The notes: generated from the sequence alone by a model not told the origin. Positions 1 to 7,979 are shown, counted from the stretch's first letter. The stretch: 50,489 nucleotides of DNA from an uncultured Clostridia bacterium (GCA_947630325.1 CANRHB010000011.1:1-50489), one strand, 5' to 3'. Numbers and translations: made by a program.

Positions 1-17
1 GAGCGGGCAATCATAGG

Positions 18-130
18 CGCAGACTTCGTTCTGCGTATGGCGAGGTACGCATTTGGCTTGCCAAATGCCGAGCGGAACGCTCGCCTCGTTAGGGGAACTC
101 CATTCCCCTAATACCCCTTGGGGGCGGAAG
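18..130 (+). other. Putative oriT hairpin cluster
   Basis: Four inverted repeats lie immediately upstream of the mobC-like gene: CGCAGA/TCTGCG at 18-23 and 30-35, GCATTTGGC/GCCAAATGC at 49-57 and 60-68, GAGCG/CGCTC at 70-74 and 78-82, and TAGGGGAA/TTCCCCTA at 90-97 and 103-110. Origins of transfer of mobilizable elements typically sit here and consist of such repeats next to the nick site. The nick position is not identified. Confidence 0.55.
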
Positions 131-152
131 AACAAAGAACAAGGAGGAAACA

Positions 153-470
153 TTGGAAGAAAGAAGAACAAGACCCTATGCCTACACGTTCCGAGCGAGC
201 GAACGGGAGAAAAAGCTGATTGATGCGAAGCTGAAAGCGAGCGGCAAGACCATGACGGATTTCATCGTGCAGAGCATCACCGAAAAGCCCGTCGTGAATA
301 TCGACAGCGGCGCGGAGATTTTGTCGGAATTGAAACGGCAAGGGAACAATCTCAACCAAGCCGTCAAGAACAATTACTTCGGCAAGGCGACGGAGCGGGA
401 ACTTCTCTCCTGCGTGGACTTATGCAAGGAAACGTATCGGAAGTTGCTTGCCGCCATTGGGGGAAGCTGA
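153..470 (+). CDS. MobC-like relaxosome accessory protein
   Basis: A 105-residue protein with a basic N-terminus and the GNNLNQ motif near residue 68, as in MobC-type mobilization proteins. These are small DNA-binding proteins (often ribbon-helix-helix) that load on oriT and help the relaxase nick. The start is a TTG at 153, preceded by AAGGAGG at 141-147; no ATG is suitably placed. Its stop overlaps the relaxase start (TGATG at 468-472), so the two are translationally coupled. Position just downstream of the hairpin-rich oriT-like region agrees with the role. Family membership is by motif and context only. Confidence 0.78.
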   Translation: MEERRTRPYAYTFRASEREKKLIDAKLKASGKTMTDFIVQSITEKPVVNIDSGAEILSELKRQGNNLNQAVKNNYFGKATERELLSCVDLCKETYRKLLAAIGGS

Positions 471-1540
471 TGCCGCTTTTGAAATGCAAGGAAAGCAAGA
501 GTACGCCGCACAAGGCGATCGCCTATATCACGAGAGAAGATAAGGCGGCGTTCGTGAGTGTGAGGAACTTATTCGAGGATGAAGATTACGCCGAGCAATT
601 CGAGCAGACGGCGCGGCTCTATGGCAAGGGCAAGAAGTATGAGGAGAGAAAATATTATCACTTCAAATTGTCTTGCGATCGGAAAGACAATGTATCGCCA
701 CAGTATGCGCACATCTATGCCGAGGAGTTGGCGGCGCGGCTGTTTCCCGACTGTGAATGCGTCATCGCTACCCACACCGACACCAAGACCGTACATAGCC
801 ATATCATCGTCAATGCCGTTCACCCCTTGACAGGGAAGAAACTGCGGATAAGCCCGCGGCAGTACACGGCAATGAAGGACGAGGCAAATCGGCTCGGAAA
901 GGAAATGGGATTCAGCGAGCTTGATTTTCGGAAGAAACCGAGGAACAAGCGGACGAGCGCGGAACAACACATCATTCTCAAAGGCGGGACAAGTTGGAAA
1001 GAAGATTTACGGGAAGTTATCGAGGAAGCGAAGCAAGTAGCCACCACGCAAGAGGAGTTTATCGCTCATCTGAAACTCTACGGCGTGGAAGTCACCCGAA
1101 GCAAGACGGAATACTCTTTCCTGCACCCCGAAAAGAAGAAAGCCATCCGAGGGCTGAAACTCGGAGAAAATTATACGAAAAAGGAGATAGATTTTGTCAT
1201 TGCCAAACGTCAACACAGGGGAAACCCCTCAACCACTCGTTCAGATACAGGAGATGAACAAGGAAAAGAAAGCGGACTTGGAAAACAGCCTCTTGAAAGA
1301 AGCCTTGATGATATCCAACGAGAACTGCAACAAATTGATACAACAGCAGAATACGCTCGTCGCGGACTTGACTACGCAAGTGGAGAGCGTGAAAGAGAGC
1401 AACGATTGGCACGAGGCGCAGTTGGAGTCGAACACAAACCGAGCGATACGGGAAATTCGGCAAATCACGGAGAGCGAAAGGACGTTCAAGGAGCAGGTCG
1501 GCAAGGAAATAAGCGCGGCGGCGCGGGCAGTAGCAAGTGA
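470..1540 (+). CDS. Relaxase / mobilization nuclease (MOB-P type, VirD2-like)
   Basis: A 356-residue protein starting at the ATG overlapping the mobC-like stop. It carries the relaxase fold signatures: a candidate nucleophilic tyrosine at residue 19 (AIAYITRE) and the metal-binding motif HTDTKTVHSH at residues 102-111 (His102, Asp104, His109, His111). Known members nick oriT, stay covalently bound to the 5' end and pilot the strand to the recipient. Residues from about 243 onward are polar, low-complexity and probably disordered; this is the stretch in which a second gene is read in another frame (1194-1739). No helicase or primase domain follows, so the element would rely on a helper conjugation apparatus. 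Confidence 0.9.
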   Translation: MPLLKCKESKSTPHKAIAYITREDKAAFVSVRNLFEDEDYAEQFEQTARLYGKGKKYEERKYYHFKLSCDRKDNVSPQYAHIYAEELAARLFPDCECVIATHTDTKTVHSHIIVNAVHPLTGKKLRISPRQYTAMKDEANRLGKEMGFSELDFRKKPRNKRTSAEQHIILKGGTSWKEDLREVIEEAKQVATTQEEFIAHLKLYGVEVTRSKTEYSFLHPEKKKAIRGLKLGENYTKKEIDFVIAKRQHRGNPSTTRSDTGDEQGKESGLGKQPLERSLDDIQRELQQIDTTAEYARRGLDYASGEREREQRLARGAVGVEHKPSDTGNSANHGERKDVQGAGRQGNKRGGAGSSK

Positions 1541-1739
1541 AGCCACGGGATATGTAAGGGAGCAGATAGACGAATCCACGCGGGAAGCGAAGAAAGAACT
1601 TTCGGCGTGCGCCGAGGAACTCTCCAAACAGCGCAGGGAGTTTCAGACGCAGGGGCTGTTCCGAAAAATTCTCTTTTGGGCTACCCCCGCGCTTCTGCTC
1701 GTGCAGACGGTGATCCTCGCCTTTCTGCTTATCACCTAA
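1194..1739 (+). CDS. Membrane-anchored coiled-coil protein overlapping the relaxase (MobB-like)
   Basis: A 181-residue protein read in a different frame from the relaxase, with 347 bp shared. The start is TTG at 1194, preceded by AAGGAG at 1181-1186. Residues about 20-150 are charged, heptad-like and predicted coiled coil; residues about 157-179 are a single C-terminal transmembrane helix. The relaxase frame over the same DNA is low-complexity, so this frame looks like the better constrained one. The arrangement recalls mobB inside mobA of RSF1010, where MobB is membrane-associated and stimulates mobilization; homology is not claimed. It may link the relaxosome to the membrane or a coupling protein. 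Confidence 0.72.
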   Translation: MSLPNVNTGETPQPLVQIQEMNKEKKADLENSLLKEALMISNENCNKLIQQQNTLVADLTTQVESVKESNDWHEAQLESNTNRAIREIRQITESERTFKEQVGKEISAAARAVASEATGYVREQIDESTREAKKELSACAEELSKQRREFQTQGLFRKILFWATPALLLVQTVILAFLLIT

Positions 1740-1740
1740 C

Positions 1741-1977
1741 CGCTTCGCTCTCCCCCGCGCAAGTCCACGCAGGGGTGGAGCGGATAAAGGTCGTCTCGCC
1801 TTATCGGAGACAAACACAACGGCGCAGGGATACAGGTGTCCCGTCGAGAAAAACGGAAGAGAGAGATATATCGGGATTGAAAGAACGAACTGCGCCTATA
1901 TCACGCCTGCCACAGGCGGGAAGTATCACGCGCATAGGATCGCGGAGGATTTTAATATGGAAAAACCTAAAACCTAA
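1741..1977 (+). other. Open frame without a clear start, possible gene remnant
   Basis: Between the MobB-like gene and the TnpW-like gene one frame stays open and reads protein-like in its second half, including the stretch GYRCPVEKNGRERYIG and then NCAYITPATGGKYHAHRI before the stop at 1975. No ATG or good alternative start with a ribosome binding site precedes it. It may be the end of a decayed small accessory gene of the element or may be noncoding. The ATG at 1957, after CGGAGG, would give only a six-residue peptide. Confidence 0.25.
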
Positions 1978-2001
1978 AATCAAGAAAAAATCGGAGGGAA
2001 A

Positions 2002-2184
2002 ATTACGAAGAAGTCATTGGAGCAATTGCGGGAAACGTTCGCAGACGCGCCCACAAGTCAGAGAGAATATGTGATTAGAGGGAAAAAATATGTAGTCACA
2101 AGCCATTACACGGGGGATAAAGATGTAAACGAGGTGTTACAGCGTATTGCCGTGAACCGCGTGTTGAAGGACATGGGCTTATGA
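2002..2184 (+). CDS. Small TnpW-like element-encoded protein
   Basis: A 60-residue reading frame with no ATG. The likely start is ATT at 2002 behind GGAGGG (1993-1998), or TTG at 2017. The body contains REYVIRGKKYVV followed by SHYTGDKDVNEVLQRI and ends at KDMGL. This compact beta-strand/helix pattern resembles small proteins annotated as TnpW in Tn4451-like elements, whose function is not established. It sits directly upstream of the serine recombinase promoter, where such small proteins are usually found. The family call is from recollection of the pattern and is tentative. Confidence 0.55.
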   Translation: MTKKSLEQLRETFADAPTSQREYVIRGKKYVVTSHYTGDKDVNEVLQRIAVNRVLKDMGL

Positions 2185-2249
2185 CCCGCCGAAAGGCGTA
2201 ACCGAACAACGAACAGCAAATAACTGTTCTTAAATTATCAACCAAAGCA

Positions 2250-2278
2250 TTGCCAAATTCGGTGTATCGTGCTATAAT
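2250..2278 (+). promoter_or_regulatory. Sigma-A promoter of the recombinase gene
   Basis: TTGCCA at 2250-2255, a 17-bp spacer and TATAAT at 2273-2278. The predicted start is near 2285, giving a leader of about 40 nt before the ATG at 2325. Confidence 0.75.
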
Positions 2279-2324
2279 GACGGTACATTGAATTTGGCTG
2301 CTTTGATTCAGAGGAGTAAAAGAA

Positions 2325-3968
2325 ATGAAATCAAAGCAAGAACAATTAAATAATCAAGTTGGGCTGTATATGCGTTTGAGCCAAGAGGACGAACGCGAGG
2401 GCGAATCGGTATCCATCGAAAATCAAAAGATGATACTTGAAAAGTACGCGCAAGAGCGCGGGTGGGAAATTGTCGATGAGTACATAGACGACGGTTGGTC
2501 GGGAACGAACTTCGACCGCCCCGACGTGCAGAGGTTGTTAGAGGACGCGAAAATCGGAAGGATCAATACGATTATCGTAAAAGACCTCTCCCGTTTCGGC
2601 AGAAATTATATCCAAGTCGGAGAATTTGTCGATTATATCTTCCCCGCGTTCGGGATCCGCTTTATCGCTCTGAATGATAATGTGGATACGGGAGACAGGA
2701 ACAGCACGGGCATGGATATGATGCCGATTGTCAACGTATTCAATGAGTGGCATTCGGCAAGTACGAGCAAGAAAATCCGCGCCGTGTTCGTTGCCAAAGC
2801 AAAGGCGGGGCAATTCAAAGCTACCTATATCCCCTACGGCTATCTGAAAGGGTCGGACGGCATTCCTCTTATCGTGGACGAAGAGACCGCACCCGTCGTG
2901 AGACGAATTTTCGAGATGAGAGCCGCAGGCATGGGGAAAAAGCACATTGCAACGGCACTTACGAAAAGCGGGATCCCCACGCCGTCTGAGCGGAGGGAAA
3001 AACGGTTCGGCGTTCCCCCCGTCAATCCCAACAGACACGGTTGGAGCGCAGAATACGTCAAGGAAATGCTTTCTAACCCCGTCTACATCGGCAACCTCGC
3101 ACAACAGCGGACGACGACAGTATCTTACAAGAACAAGAAAGTCGTCAAACGCCCCGAAAAAGATTGGATCGTCGTGGAAAATACACATGAGGCTATCGTC
3201 AGCCGCGAGTTATGGGATAGATGCCGCGAGATTGACGCTTCCGTGAGCCACGGAAAGAAAACCAAACAGGGCGAGGTCAAACCGTTGTCGGGATTGGTCT
3301 ATTGTCCCGAATGCGGAGCAAAGCACCGCATCATGTGGTATTCCATCATCCGAAAGGGTGTAAACACGGGAGAGCGCGCCGCTATCTTTAATTGCTCGGA
3401 GTTTTTGAGCAGAGGCAAGGAGAACTGTCACAGCAAGGCAATCAAGGAATCCATTCTGAACGAAATTGTTTTGCAGGACATCCGCTCAAAGGCAGAACTT
3501 GTCATCAAAGACGAGCGGTCGGCACGGGAAGCGTTCATGAGGCGCAAAACGCAGTACTTGACCCAACAGGCAAATGCAGACGGTAAAACGCGCAAAGCAA
3601 AAGAACGGCGCATTGAGGAACTTTCTGAACTCATTTCCTCTATTTATGAGGACAGAGTTATGAAACGCATCCCCGAAGAAGTGTGCATAGAACTTTTGCA
3701 GAAGTATCAGCGGGAAAAGTCGTCGCTACAAAAACAGATTGAAGAAATGGACGACATTGAAAATCGGGCGAAACAGGCGACGGCAGACGTTGACGAGTTT
3801 ATCCGAAGGTTGAAGAAGTATGTGGACATGACAGAATTGGATCGTACGGCGGCAATGGAACTCATCGAATATATCACGGTGGGCTGTGTGCCGAAAGATA
3901 AAAAAACTCCGAGAGAAATCCATATCTACTACAAACTGATTGATAAACCAAAAGCGAAAAACGGATAA
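2325..3968 (+). CDS. Large serine recombinase (TnpX-like, with C-terminal DUF4368)
   Basis: A 547-residue site-specific integrase. The resolvase domain occupies about residues 12-155 with the nucleophile Ser19 in YMRLSQED and the KDLSRFGRNY motif at 86-95. A recombinase domain follows (about 165-300), then a zinc ribbon with Cys327, Cys330, Cys357 and Cys368, a long coiled coil (about 385-480) and a DUF4368-like tail. Members excise and integrate mobilizable elements without host factors through a serine-linked intermediate. The start has AGAGGAG upstream, and its own promoter is at 2250-2278. It is the last gene of the element, as expected for a terminal integrase. Confidence 0.93.
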   Translation: MKSKQEQLNNQVGLYMRLSQEDEREGESVSIENQKMILEKYAQERGWEIVDEYIDDGWSGTNFDRPDVQRLLEDAKIGRINTIIVKDLSRFGRNYIQVGEFVDYIFPAFGIRFIALNDNVDTGDRNSTGMDMMPIVNVFNEWHSASTSKKIRAVFVAKAKAGQFKATYIPYGYLKGSDGIPLIVDEETAPVVRRIFEMRAAGMGKKHIATALTKSGIPTPSERREKRFGVPPVNPNRHGWSAEYVKEMLSNPVYIGNLAQQRTTTVSYKNKKVVKRPEKDWIVVENTHEAIVSRELWDRCREIDASVSHGKKTKQGEVKPLSGLVYCPECGAKHRIMWYSIIRKGVNTGERAAIFNCSEFLSRGKENCHSKAIKESILNEIVLQDIRSKAELVIKDERSAREAFMRRKTQYLTQQANADGKTRKAKERRIEELSELISSIYEDRVMKRIPEEVCIELLQKYQREKSSLQKQIEEMDDIENRAKQATADVDEFIRRLKKYVDMTELDRTAAMELIEYITVGCVPKDKKTPREIHIYYKLIDKPKAKNG

Positions 3969-3975
3969 AACCTAT

Positions 3976-4539
3976 TTACTGTCCATAAATCAAGTTTACA
4001 GAAGTCAACCCGCTACAATGCAAGAACGCACCAACTCCAATCGTCGCACTGTCGGGAATGGTAACCGAAGTCAACCCGCTACAATACTGGAATGCATAGT
4101 AGTCAATTAAGGTCACACTGTCGGGAATGGTAACCGAAGTCAACCCGGAGCAATATTCAAACGCCTCATAACCAATCGAGGTCACGGGCGCGCCATTAAA
4201 CTTTTCGGGAATTACAAGGTTAGACCCGTTAAATTTTCCTCTTGAAACAGCGTAGCTCTCGCCGCCGGAGAGTAAATAAAAATAGAGCCCGTTTTCGGAA
4301 TAACCCTCTTCCGGTAAAGAGGGCTTTGGTTTTTCTGTCTGTTCCGATCCGCCTTGTTCACCGTCTGGCTTTTGCTCACCATCCTGCTCTTTGTCGTCGC
4401 CGCTCGGGTCAACGACGGGCGGGTCTGTTTTTCCGCTTTCTTTGCCTCCAAAGGCATCGGAAAGGCTACACCCTGCAAAACCAAACGCCATGCACAGAGT
4501 TGTTATAATTGCCAAAAACACTACCAAAACTTTCTTCAT
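3976..4539 (-). pseudogene. BspA-like leucine-rich-repeat lipoprotein, 3' end cut by the mobile element
   Basis: The 187-residue frame starts with a lipoprotein signal (hydrophobic residues 4-22, lipobox GFAGC with Cys24), then an Asp/Glu/Lys-rich linker to about residue 75, then BspA-type LRR_5 repeats (three CSGLTSV units). The last unit changes abruptly to NLIYGQ and stops eight bases from the recombinase stop, so the normal C-terminal repeats are missing. The likely cause is insertion of the mobile element into the repeat domain. BspA-like proteins are surface adhesins. The ribosome binding site is CGGAGG, and the promoter overlaps a palindromic operator shared with the divergent XRE gene. 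The truncated lipoprotein could still be exported. Confidence 0.75.
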
Positions 4540-4562
4540 GAGAAATTCCTCCGTATAAATTG

Positions 4563-4591
4563 ATTATATTCTAATAATAATTAGAAGTCAA
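4563..4591 (-). promoter_or_regulatory. Sigma-A promoter of the BspA-like gene
   Basis: On the minus strand TTGACT (4586-4591), a 17-bp spacer and TATAAT (4563-4568). The left operator arm (4568-4584) fills the spacer, so a bound protein would block polymerase. Confidence 0.85.
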
Positions 4592-4617
4592 GTAAAAACA
4601 CTAATTATTATTAGAAT
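4568..4617. promoter_or_regulatory. 17-bp palindromic operator between divergent genes
   Basis: ATTCTAATAATAATTAG at 4568-4584 is repeated as its exact reverse complement at 4601-4617, separated by 16 bp. One arm lies in the BspA-like promoter spacer; the other contains a TAGAAT -10 candidate (4612-4617) for the XRE gene. It is the obvious binding site for the adjacent XRE protein (inference). Confidence 0.75.
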
Positions 4618-4624
4618 GATTTTT

Positions 4625-4849
4625 ATGGAGGAGTTTAGCAGGACGCTGTTTGCGGAACGTTTGAAGGAGTTGCGCAAGGAAAAAAACATCGGACAAAACG
4701 CTCTTGCAAAAGGGCTCGGTTTGAGCAACGCCTCTATCAGTTATTGGGAAACGGGCAAACAGATCCCTTCGGCGGAAGTGATTTATAAGCTCGCGCGGTT
4801 TTTTGACGTGAGCGCCGACTTTTTGCTCGGTTTGAAAGAAGATTATTGA
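4625..4849 (+). CDS. XRE-family helix-turn-helix regulator
   Basis: A 74-residue protein that is almost entirely one Cro/C1-type helix-turn-helix domain: FAERLKELRKEKN, then the recognition region NASISYWETGKQ, then AEVIYKLARFFDVSADFLLG. Such proteins bind palindromic operators as dimers. I prefer the ATG at 4625 over the one at 4616: TAGAAT at 4612-4617 is then a -10 box putting transcription start at about 4624, a leaderless message, and neither ATG has a ribosome binding site. The 17-bp inverted repeat overlapping both divergent promoters suggests it represses itself and the BspA-like gene. Confidence 0.85.
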   Translation: MEEFSRTLFAERLKELRKEKNIGQNALAKGLGLSNASISYWETGKQIPSAEVIYKLARFFDVSADFLLGLKEDY

Positions 4850-4855
4850 ATTTTT

Positions 4856-4897
4856 ATGCGGGCGGGGCGCTTCTTTTACGAAGCGCCCCGCCCGCAT
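4856..4897. terminator. Strong hairpin after the XRE gene
   Basis: Perfect 18-bp arms (4856-4873 and 4880-4897), built on GCGGGCGGGGCGCTTC, with a six-base loop. No U-tract follows on the plus strand, so termination is probable rather than certain. Confidence 0.6.
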
Positions 4898-5384
4898 TGT
4901 TCTAATCACGTCACCCTGCCCCGCACTGTTCTATCGTGCTATTGCTCGCGTCATGCTGAGCCGAATTTTAAGTACGCAGTCCGTTTTAGCAAGTCCGCGA
5001 AGGCATCTTGGTACGTTTGGGTGTGGTTTTAAGCGAACCTGGACGTAACAAGATTCCCTCGGAGACTTTCCGTGTCGGACTTCGTTATTCCCTTTACGGC
5101 TCGGAATGACGCGAGACGGTGGATTCTAAAATACGTCACCCTGCCCCGCCATCTATTCTAATCACGTCACCCTGCCCCGCACTGTTCTAAAATACGTCAC
5201 CCTGAGCTTGTCGAAGGGTGTCCGCATTATAACAAGGACATGTTAACTTCGCTTCGCTCGTGCCGCGCTTAGAGAATCAGAACTGCGCGCGGGGCGACTA
5301 CGCTCAACATGACGTGATTTAAGGAATTGCCCACCCCCTTAATCCCCCTCCAATGGAGGGGGTTCTGTAGGGTCGTTCTCGCAT
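4898..5384. repeat. Gene-free block of interspersed repeats
   Basis: No gene is seen. The block contains a copy of a repeat of about 165 bp (roughly 4950-5113, ending CGGCTCGGAATGAC) that recurs at about 20885-21078. It also holds several short ACGTCACCCTGCCCCGC units, a composite palindromic element with ACGTCA/TGACGT ends (5194-5315) and a CCCCTCC/GGAGGGG repeat at 5331-5364. Confidence 0.8.
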
Positions 5385-5416
5385 ACAAAATAAGCGCCTT
5401 CCGAGGGGAAGGCGCT
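5385..5416 (-). terminator. Rho-independent terminator of gapA
   Basis: AGCGCCTTCC (5393-5402) and GGAAGGCGCT (5407-5416) form a 10-bp stem with a GAGG loop. On the minus strand it is followed by TTATTTT, just after the gapA stop. Confidence 0.85.
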
Positions 5417-5441
5417 CGTTATTCAAAAATTCAACGAAAGA

Positions 5442-6464
5442 TTACAACTCGGCGAAATACTTGATGGTGCGGACCATCTGCGAGGTGTAGGAGTTCTCGT
5501 TGTCGTACCAAGCGACGACCTGGACCTGATAGGTGTCGTCGTCGATCTTGGTGACCATCGTCTGGGTGGCGTCGAAAATGGAGCCGTGGGTCTCGCCGAT
5601 GATGTCGGAGGAGACGAGTTGCTCTTCGGTGTAGCCGAAGGAAGCGGAAGCGGCGGCCTTCATAGCGGCGTTGATGCTCTCTTTCGTGACGTCCTTACCC
5701 TTGACGACTGCGACCAAGATCGTGGTGGAGCCGGTGGGAACGGGAACGCGCTGTGCGGAGCCGATGAGCTTTCCTTTGAGTTCGGGAATGACGAGACCGA
5801 TCGCCTTTGCGGCGCCCGTGGAGTTGGGAACGATGTTGACTGCGGCGGCGCGCGCTCTTCTCAAATCGCCCTTTCTATGAGGTCCGTCGAGCACCATCTG
5901 GTCGCCCGTGAAGGCGTGGACGGTGGTCATGATACCGCTGACGATGGGATATGCGTTATTGAGCGTATAGGCCATGGGTGCGAGGCAGTTGGTGGTGCAG
6001 GAAGCCGCGGAGATGATGGTGTCTGCCGCGGTGAGCTTCTTCTCGTTGACGCCATAGACGATGGTGGGAAGATCGTTTCCCGCGGGAGCGGAGATGACGA
6101 CCTTCTTTGCGCCTGCGTCGATGTGCGCCTGGCTCTTCTCTTTGGAGCAGTAGAAGCCCGTACACTCGAGCACGACGTCTACCCCAATCTCCTTCCAGGG
6201 AAGGTTGACCGCATCCTTTTCTTTGTAGATGGTGATGGTCTTGCCGCATACGGTGATGGTGCCCGCTTCGTCGTCCGCCGAGACGGTGTCCGCATGTTCA
6301 TATCTGCCCTGTGCGGAGTCATACTTCAAAAGGTGTGCGAGCATGGTGGGGCTGGTAAGGTCGTTGATGGCGACGATCTCATACCCTTCCGCGCCGAACA
6401 TCTGGCGGAACGCGAGGCGGCCGATGCGGCCGAATCCGTTGATTGCAACTCTTACATTTGCCAT
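5442..6464 (-). CDS. gapA: Glyceraldehyde-3-phosphate dehydrogenase, type I
   Basis: A 340-residue enzyme oxidizing glyceraldehyde 3-phosphate to 1,3-bisphosphoglycerate with NAD in glycolysis. The Rossmann motif NGFGRIGR is at residues 10-17, Asp35 is in the NAD-ribose position, the catalytic Cys156 is in SCTTNC and its partner is His183. The length is normal for the family. The start has CGGAGG seven bases upstream and a 50-nt leader from a clear sigma-A promoter at 6521-6549. It is a single-gene unit bounded by a terminator at 5385-5416; the other glycolytic enzymes are not in the window. Confidence 0.98.
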   Translation of the reverse strand: MANVRVAINGFGRIGRLAFRQMFGAEGYEIVAINDLTSPTMLAHLLKYDSAQGRYEHADTVSADDEAGTITVCGKTITIYKEKDAVNLPWKEIGVDVVLECTGFYCSKEKSQAHIDAGAKKVVISAPAGNDLPTIVYGVNEKKLTAADTIISAASCTTNCLAPMAYTLNNAYPIVSGIMTTVHAFTGDQMVLDGPHRKGDLRRARAAAVNIVPNSTGAAKAIGLVIPELKGKLIGSAQRVPVPTGSTTILVAVVKGKDVTKESINAAMKAAASASFGYTEEQLVSSDIIGETHGSIFDATQTMVTKIDDDTYQVQVVAWYDNENSYTSQMVRTIKYFAEL

Positions 6465-6520
6465 AATAAAAAATCCTCCGATATGGCTTCCCTTTCCGAG
6501 ACGCCTATTTTCACGCTAAC

Positions 6521-6549
6521 ATTCTAACACACTTTTTTTTGTCCGTCAA
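6521..6549 (-). promoter_or_regulatory. Sigma-A promoter of gapA
   Basis: On the minus strand TTGACG (6544-6549), a 17-bp A-rich spacer and TAGAAT (6521-6526). Confidence 0.8.
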
Positions 6550-6681
6550 GATTCTTTTGGTAAATTTTTCTTTTTTTGTATGACTTGCAACGCCGCATCC
6601 GACAAAATACCGCCGAAATGTACAAAAAACGGAGAGCAGCGGCAAAAAAGCGGCGCATAGCATAGCGGCGGAGGTAATGTT

Positions 6682-7305
6682 ATGGAACTTTCTTTGCTCC
6701 CCGGAAAACCCGTCCTCTCCCGCGAGGGAAAGCCGCTCGGGTATGTGAAATGCGCATACGTATGCAAAAATTTGAGCGAACTTGCCTGTCTCGTCTGCGT
6801 GGACGGCGAAGAGGAGGAATTTATTCTGCCCGCCAAGGAACTCGTATTCTCCGACGAGGGAGTGTATGTGGGAAAGGCCCGTCTCAAGTCTCCTTCTGGG
6901 CTCCCCTCGCCCGTTGGGAAGGCGGTATTCGACCGCGCGGGACGCTTTTTGGGGCGGTGCAGCCGCTTCGACACGGAGGGCGCGCTCTCGGTGTGGAACG
7001 GGAGCGAACAGACCCTCCCTCTTTCCCGCCTCTCCTTAGGCGACGCCGTGATCGCAACTCTCCCCTCCCAAAGGGAGAAAAAAACCGCCCGCACTGCGCA
7101 AAACGCAATACGGGTCGGCAAAAAGGAGAAAAACGCGGACGTTGAGACGCCCGGGCAAGATGGGTTCGGCGTGCTCGGAAAGCAGGTGAAAAAGCCCGTG
7201 GAGGGGGTCGCCGTGTGCGGCGAGACGGTGACGCCCGCCACCTTGAAGCGGGCGCGGGAGAACAACAAACTGTTGGAACTTACCGCAAATACCCTTACCC
7301 AATGA
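6682..7305 (+). CDS. PRC-barrel domain protein
   Basis: A 207-residue protein. The first 60 residues match a PRC-barrel (LLPGKPVLSREGKPLGYVK, then the LPAKEL strand). A second barrel-like repeat starts near residue 74 (PVGKAVFDRAGRFLGR). The tail (about 130-207) is charged and probably flexible. PRC-barrels are RNA- or cofactor-binding modules found in RimM and in sporulation or membrane-associated proteins; the substrate here is unknown. GGAGG precedes the ATG. It converges with the pyr operon, leaving only 12 bp between the two stops with no evident terminator. No promoter was convincing upstream. Confidence 0.8.
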   Translation: MELSLLPGKPVLSREGKPLGYVKCAYVCKNLSELACLVCVDGEEEEFILPAKELVFSDEGVYVGKARLKSPSGLPSPVGKAVFDRAGRFLGRCSRFDTEGALSVWNGSEQTLPLSRLSLGDAVIATLPSQREKKTARTAQNAIRVGKKEKNADVETPGQDGFGVLGKQVKKPVEGVAVCGETVTPATLKRARENNKLLELTANTLTQ

Positions 7306-7317
7306 GGCTTGCGGGCT

Positions 7318-7971
7318 CTATGCGCCGTAACGGGCGCGGTATTCCTTCATCGCGGAAAGGTATTCTCTTCCCCCGATGATCCCATCCTCAATAGCTTGAA
7401 TAATGTCCTCGGCGGTGACGATGGCATAGACGGGAATGCCGTAAGTTTCGAACACTTCCTCGACGGCGGACTTTTCTCCCGTTCCCTTCTCCTGCCGGTC
7501 GACGGAGATGATCATGGCGGCGATGTTGACCTTGGCCTCCTGTCCGAGTTTGGGCAGAATTTCGCGGAACGCCTTGCCCGAAGTCATGACGTCCTCGATA
7601 ATGCAGACGCTGTCGCCGCCTCTAAGGGGCTGTCCCACAAACAGACCGCCCTCGCCGTGGTCCTTTGCCTCCTTCCTGTCGAAGCAAAAGCCCACGTCCA
7701 CGCCGTGGTTGCGCGCAAGCGCCGCCGCGGTGGAGACGGCGAGCGGGATCCCCTTATAGGCGGGCCCCACGAGGGTATCCGCCTTGATTCCGTGCGCAAG
7801 ATAGCACTCGGCGTAATATTCCCCGAGTTGGGCGATGGCGCTCCCCGTGCCGTACTTTCCCGTATTGATGAAATAGGGCGCCTTTCTTCCGCTCTTTAAG
7901 GTGAAGTCCCCGAAAAGAAGCACCCCGCTTTCCACCATGAATTGGATAAACCGCTGTTTGTAATTTAACAT
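7318..7971 (-). CDS. pyrE: Orotate phosphoribosyltransferase
   Basis: A 217-residue enzyme joining orotate and PRPP to give orotidine 5'-monophosphate, step five of UMP synthesis. The PRPP-binding loop is VCIIEDVMTSGKA and the orotate-side motif is LKSGRKAPYF. The chosen start (MLNYKQ) has GAGG upstream; longer in-frame extension runs into pyrD sequence and is not plausible. It is the last gene of the pyr operon, eight bases behind pyrD. Confidence 0.97.
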   Translation of the reverse strand: MLNYKQRFIQFMVESGVLLFGDFTLKSGRKAPYFINTGKYGTGSAIAQLGEYYAECYLAHGIKADTLVGPAYKGIPLAVSTAAALARNHGVDVGFCFDRKEAKDHGEGGLFVGQPLRGGDSVCIIEDVMTSGKAFREILPKLGQEAKVNIAAMIISVDRQEKGTGEKSAVEEVFETYGIPVYAIVTAEDIIQAIEDGIIGGREYLSAMKEYRARYGA

Positions 7972-7979
7972 AACGCTCC

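Larger units (their letters stand above)
1..3995. mobile_element. Right part of an integrative mobilizable element
   Basis: Mobilization genes (oriT-like hairpins, MobC-like protein, relaxase, membrane accessory protein) are followed by a TnpW-like small protein and a large serine recombinase, the order expected of mobilizable elements of the Tn4451 type. The left end lies outside the window. The right end is placed just past the recombinase because the adjacent minus-strand BspA-like gene loses its repeat pattern at about 3980-4003. The segment is visibly less GC-rich than the chromosome that follows. The exact attachment bases cannot be fixed from one junction; recombinases of this family normally exchange at a GA dinucleotide. 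Confidence 0.8.

Noticed and set aside
1607..2074. 155-residue frame after the MobB-like gene
   Set aside because: Basic, compositionally odd, overlaps the end of the MobB-like gene and the TnpW-like gene; a different frame looks more protein-like.
5586..6527. 313-residue open frame opposite gapA
   Set aside because: It is the complement of a highly conserved enzyme; composition (GGDG-rich) reflects codon bias of gapA, not a protein.
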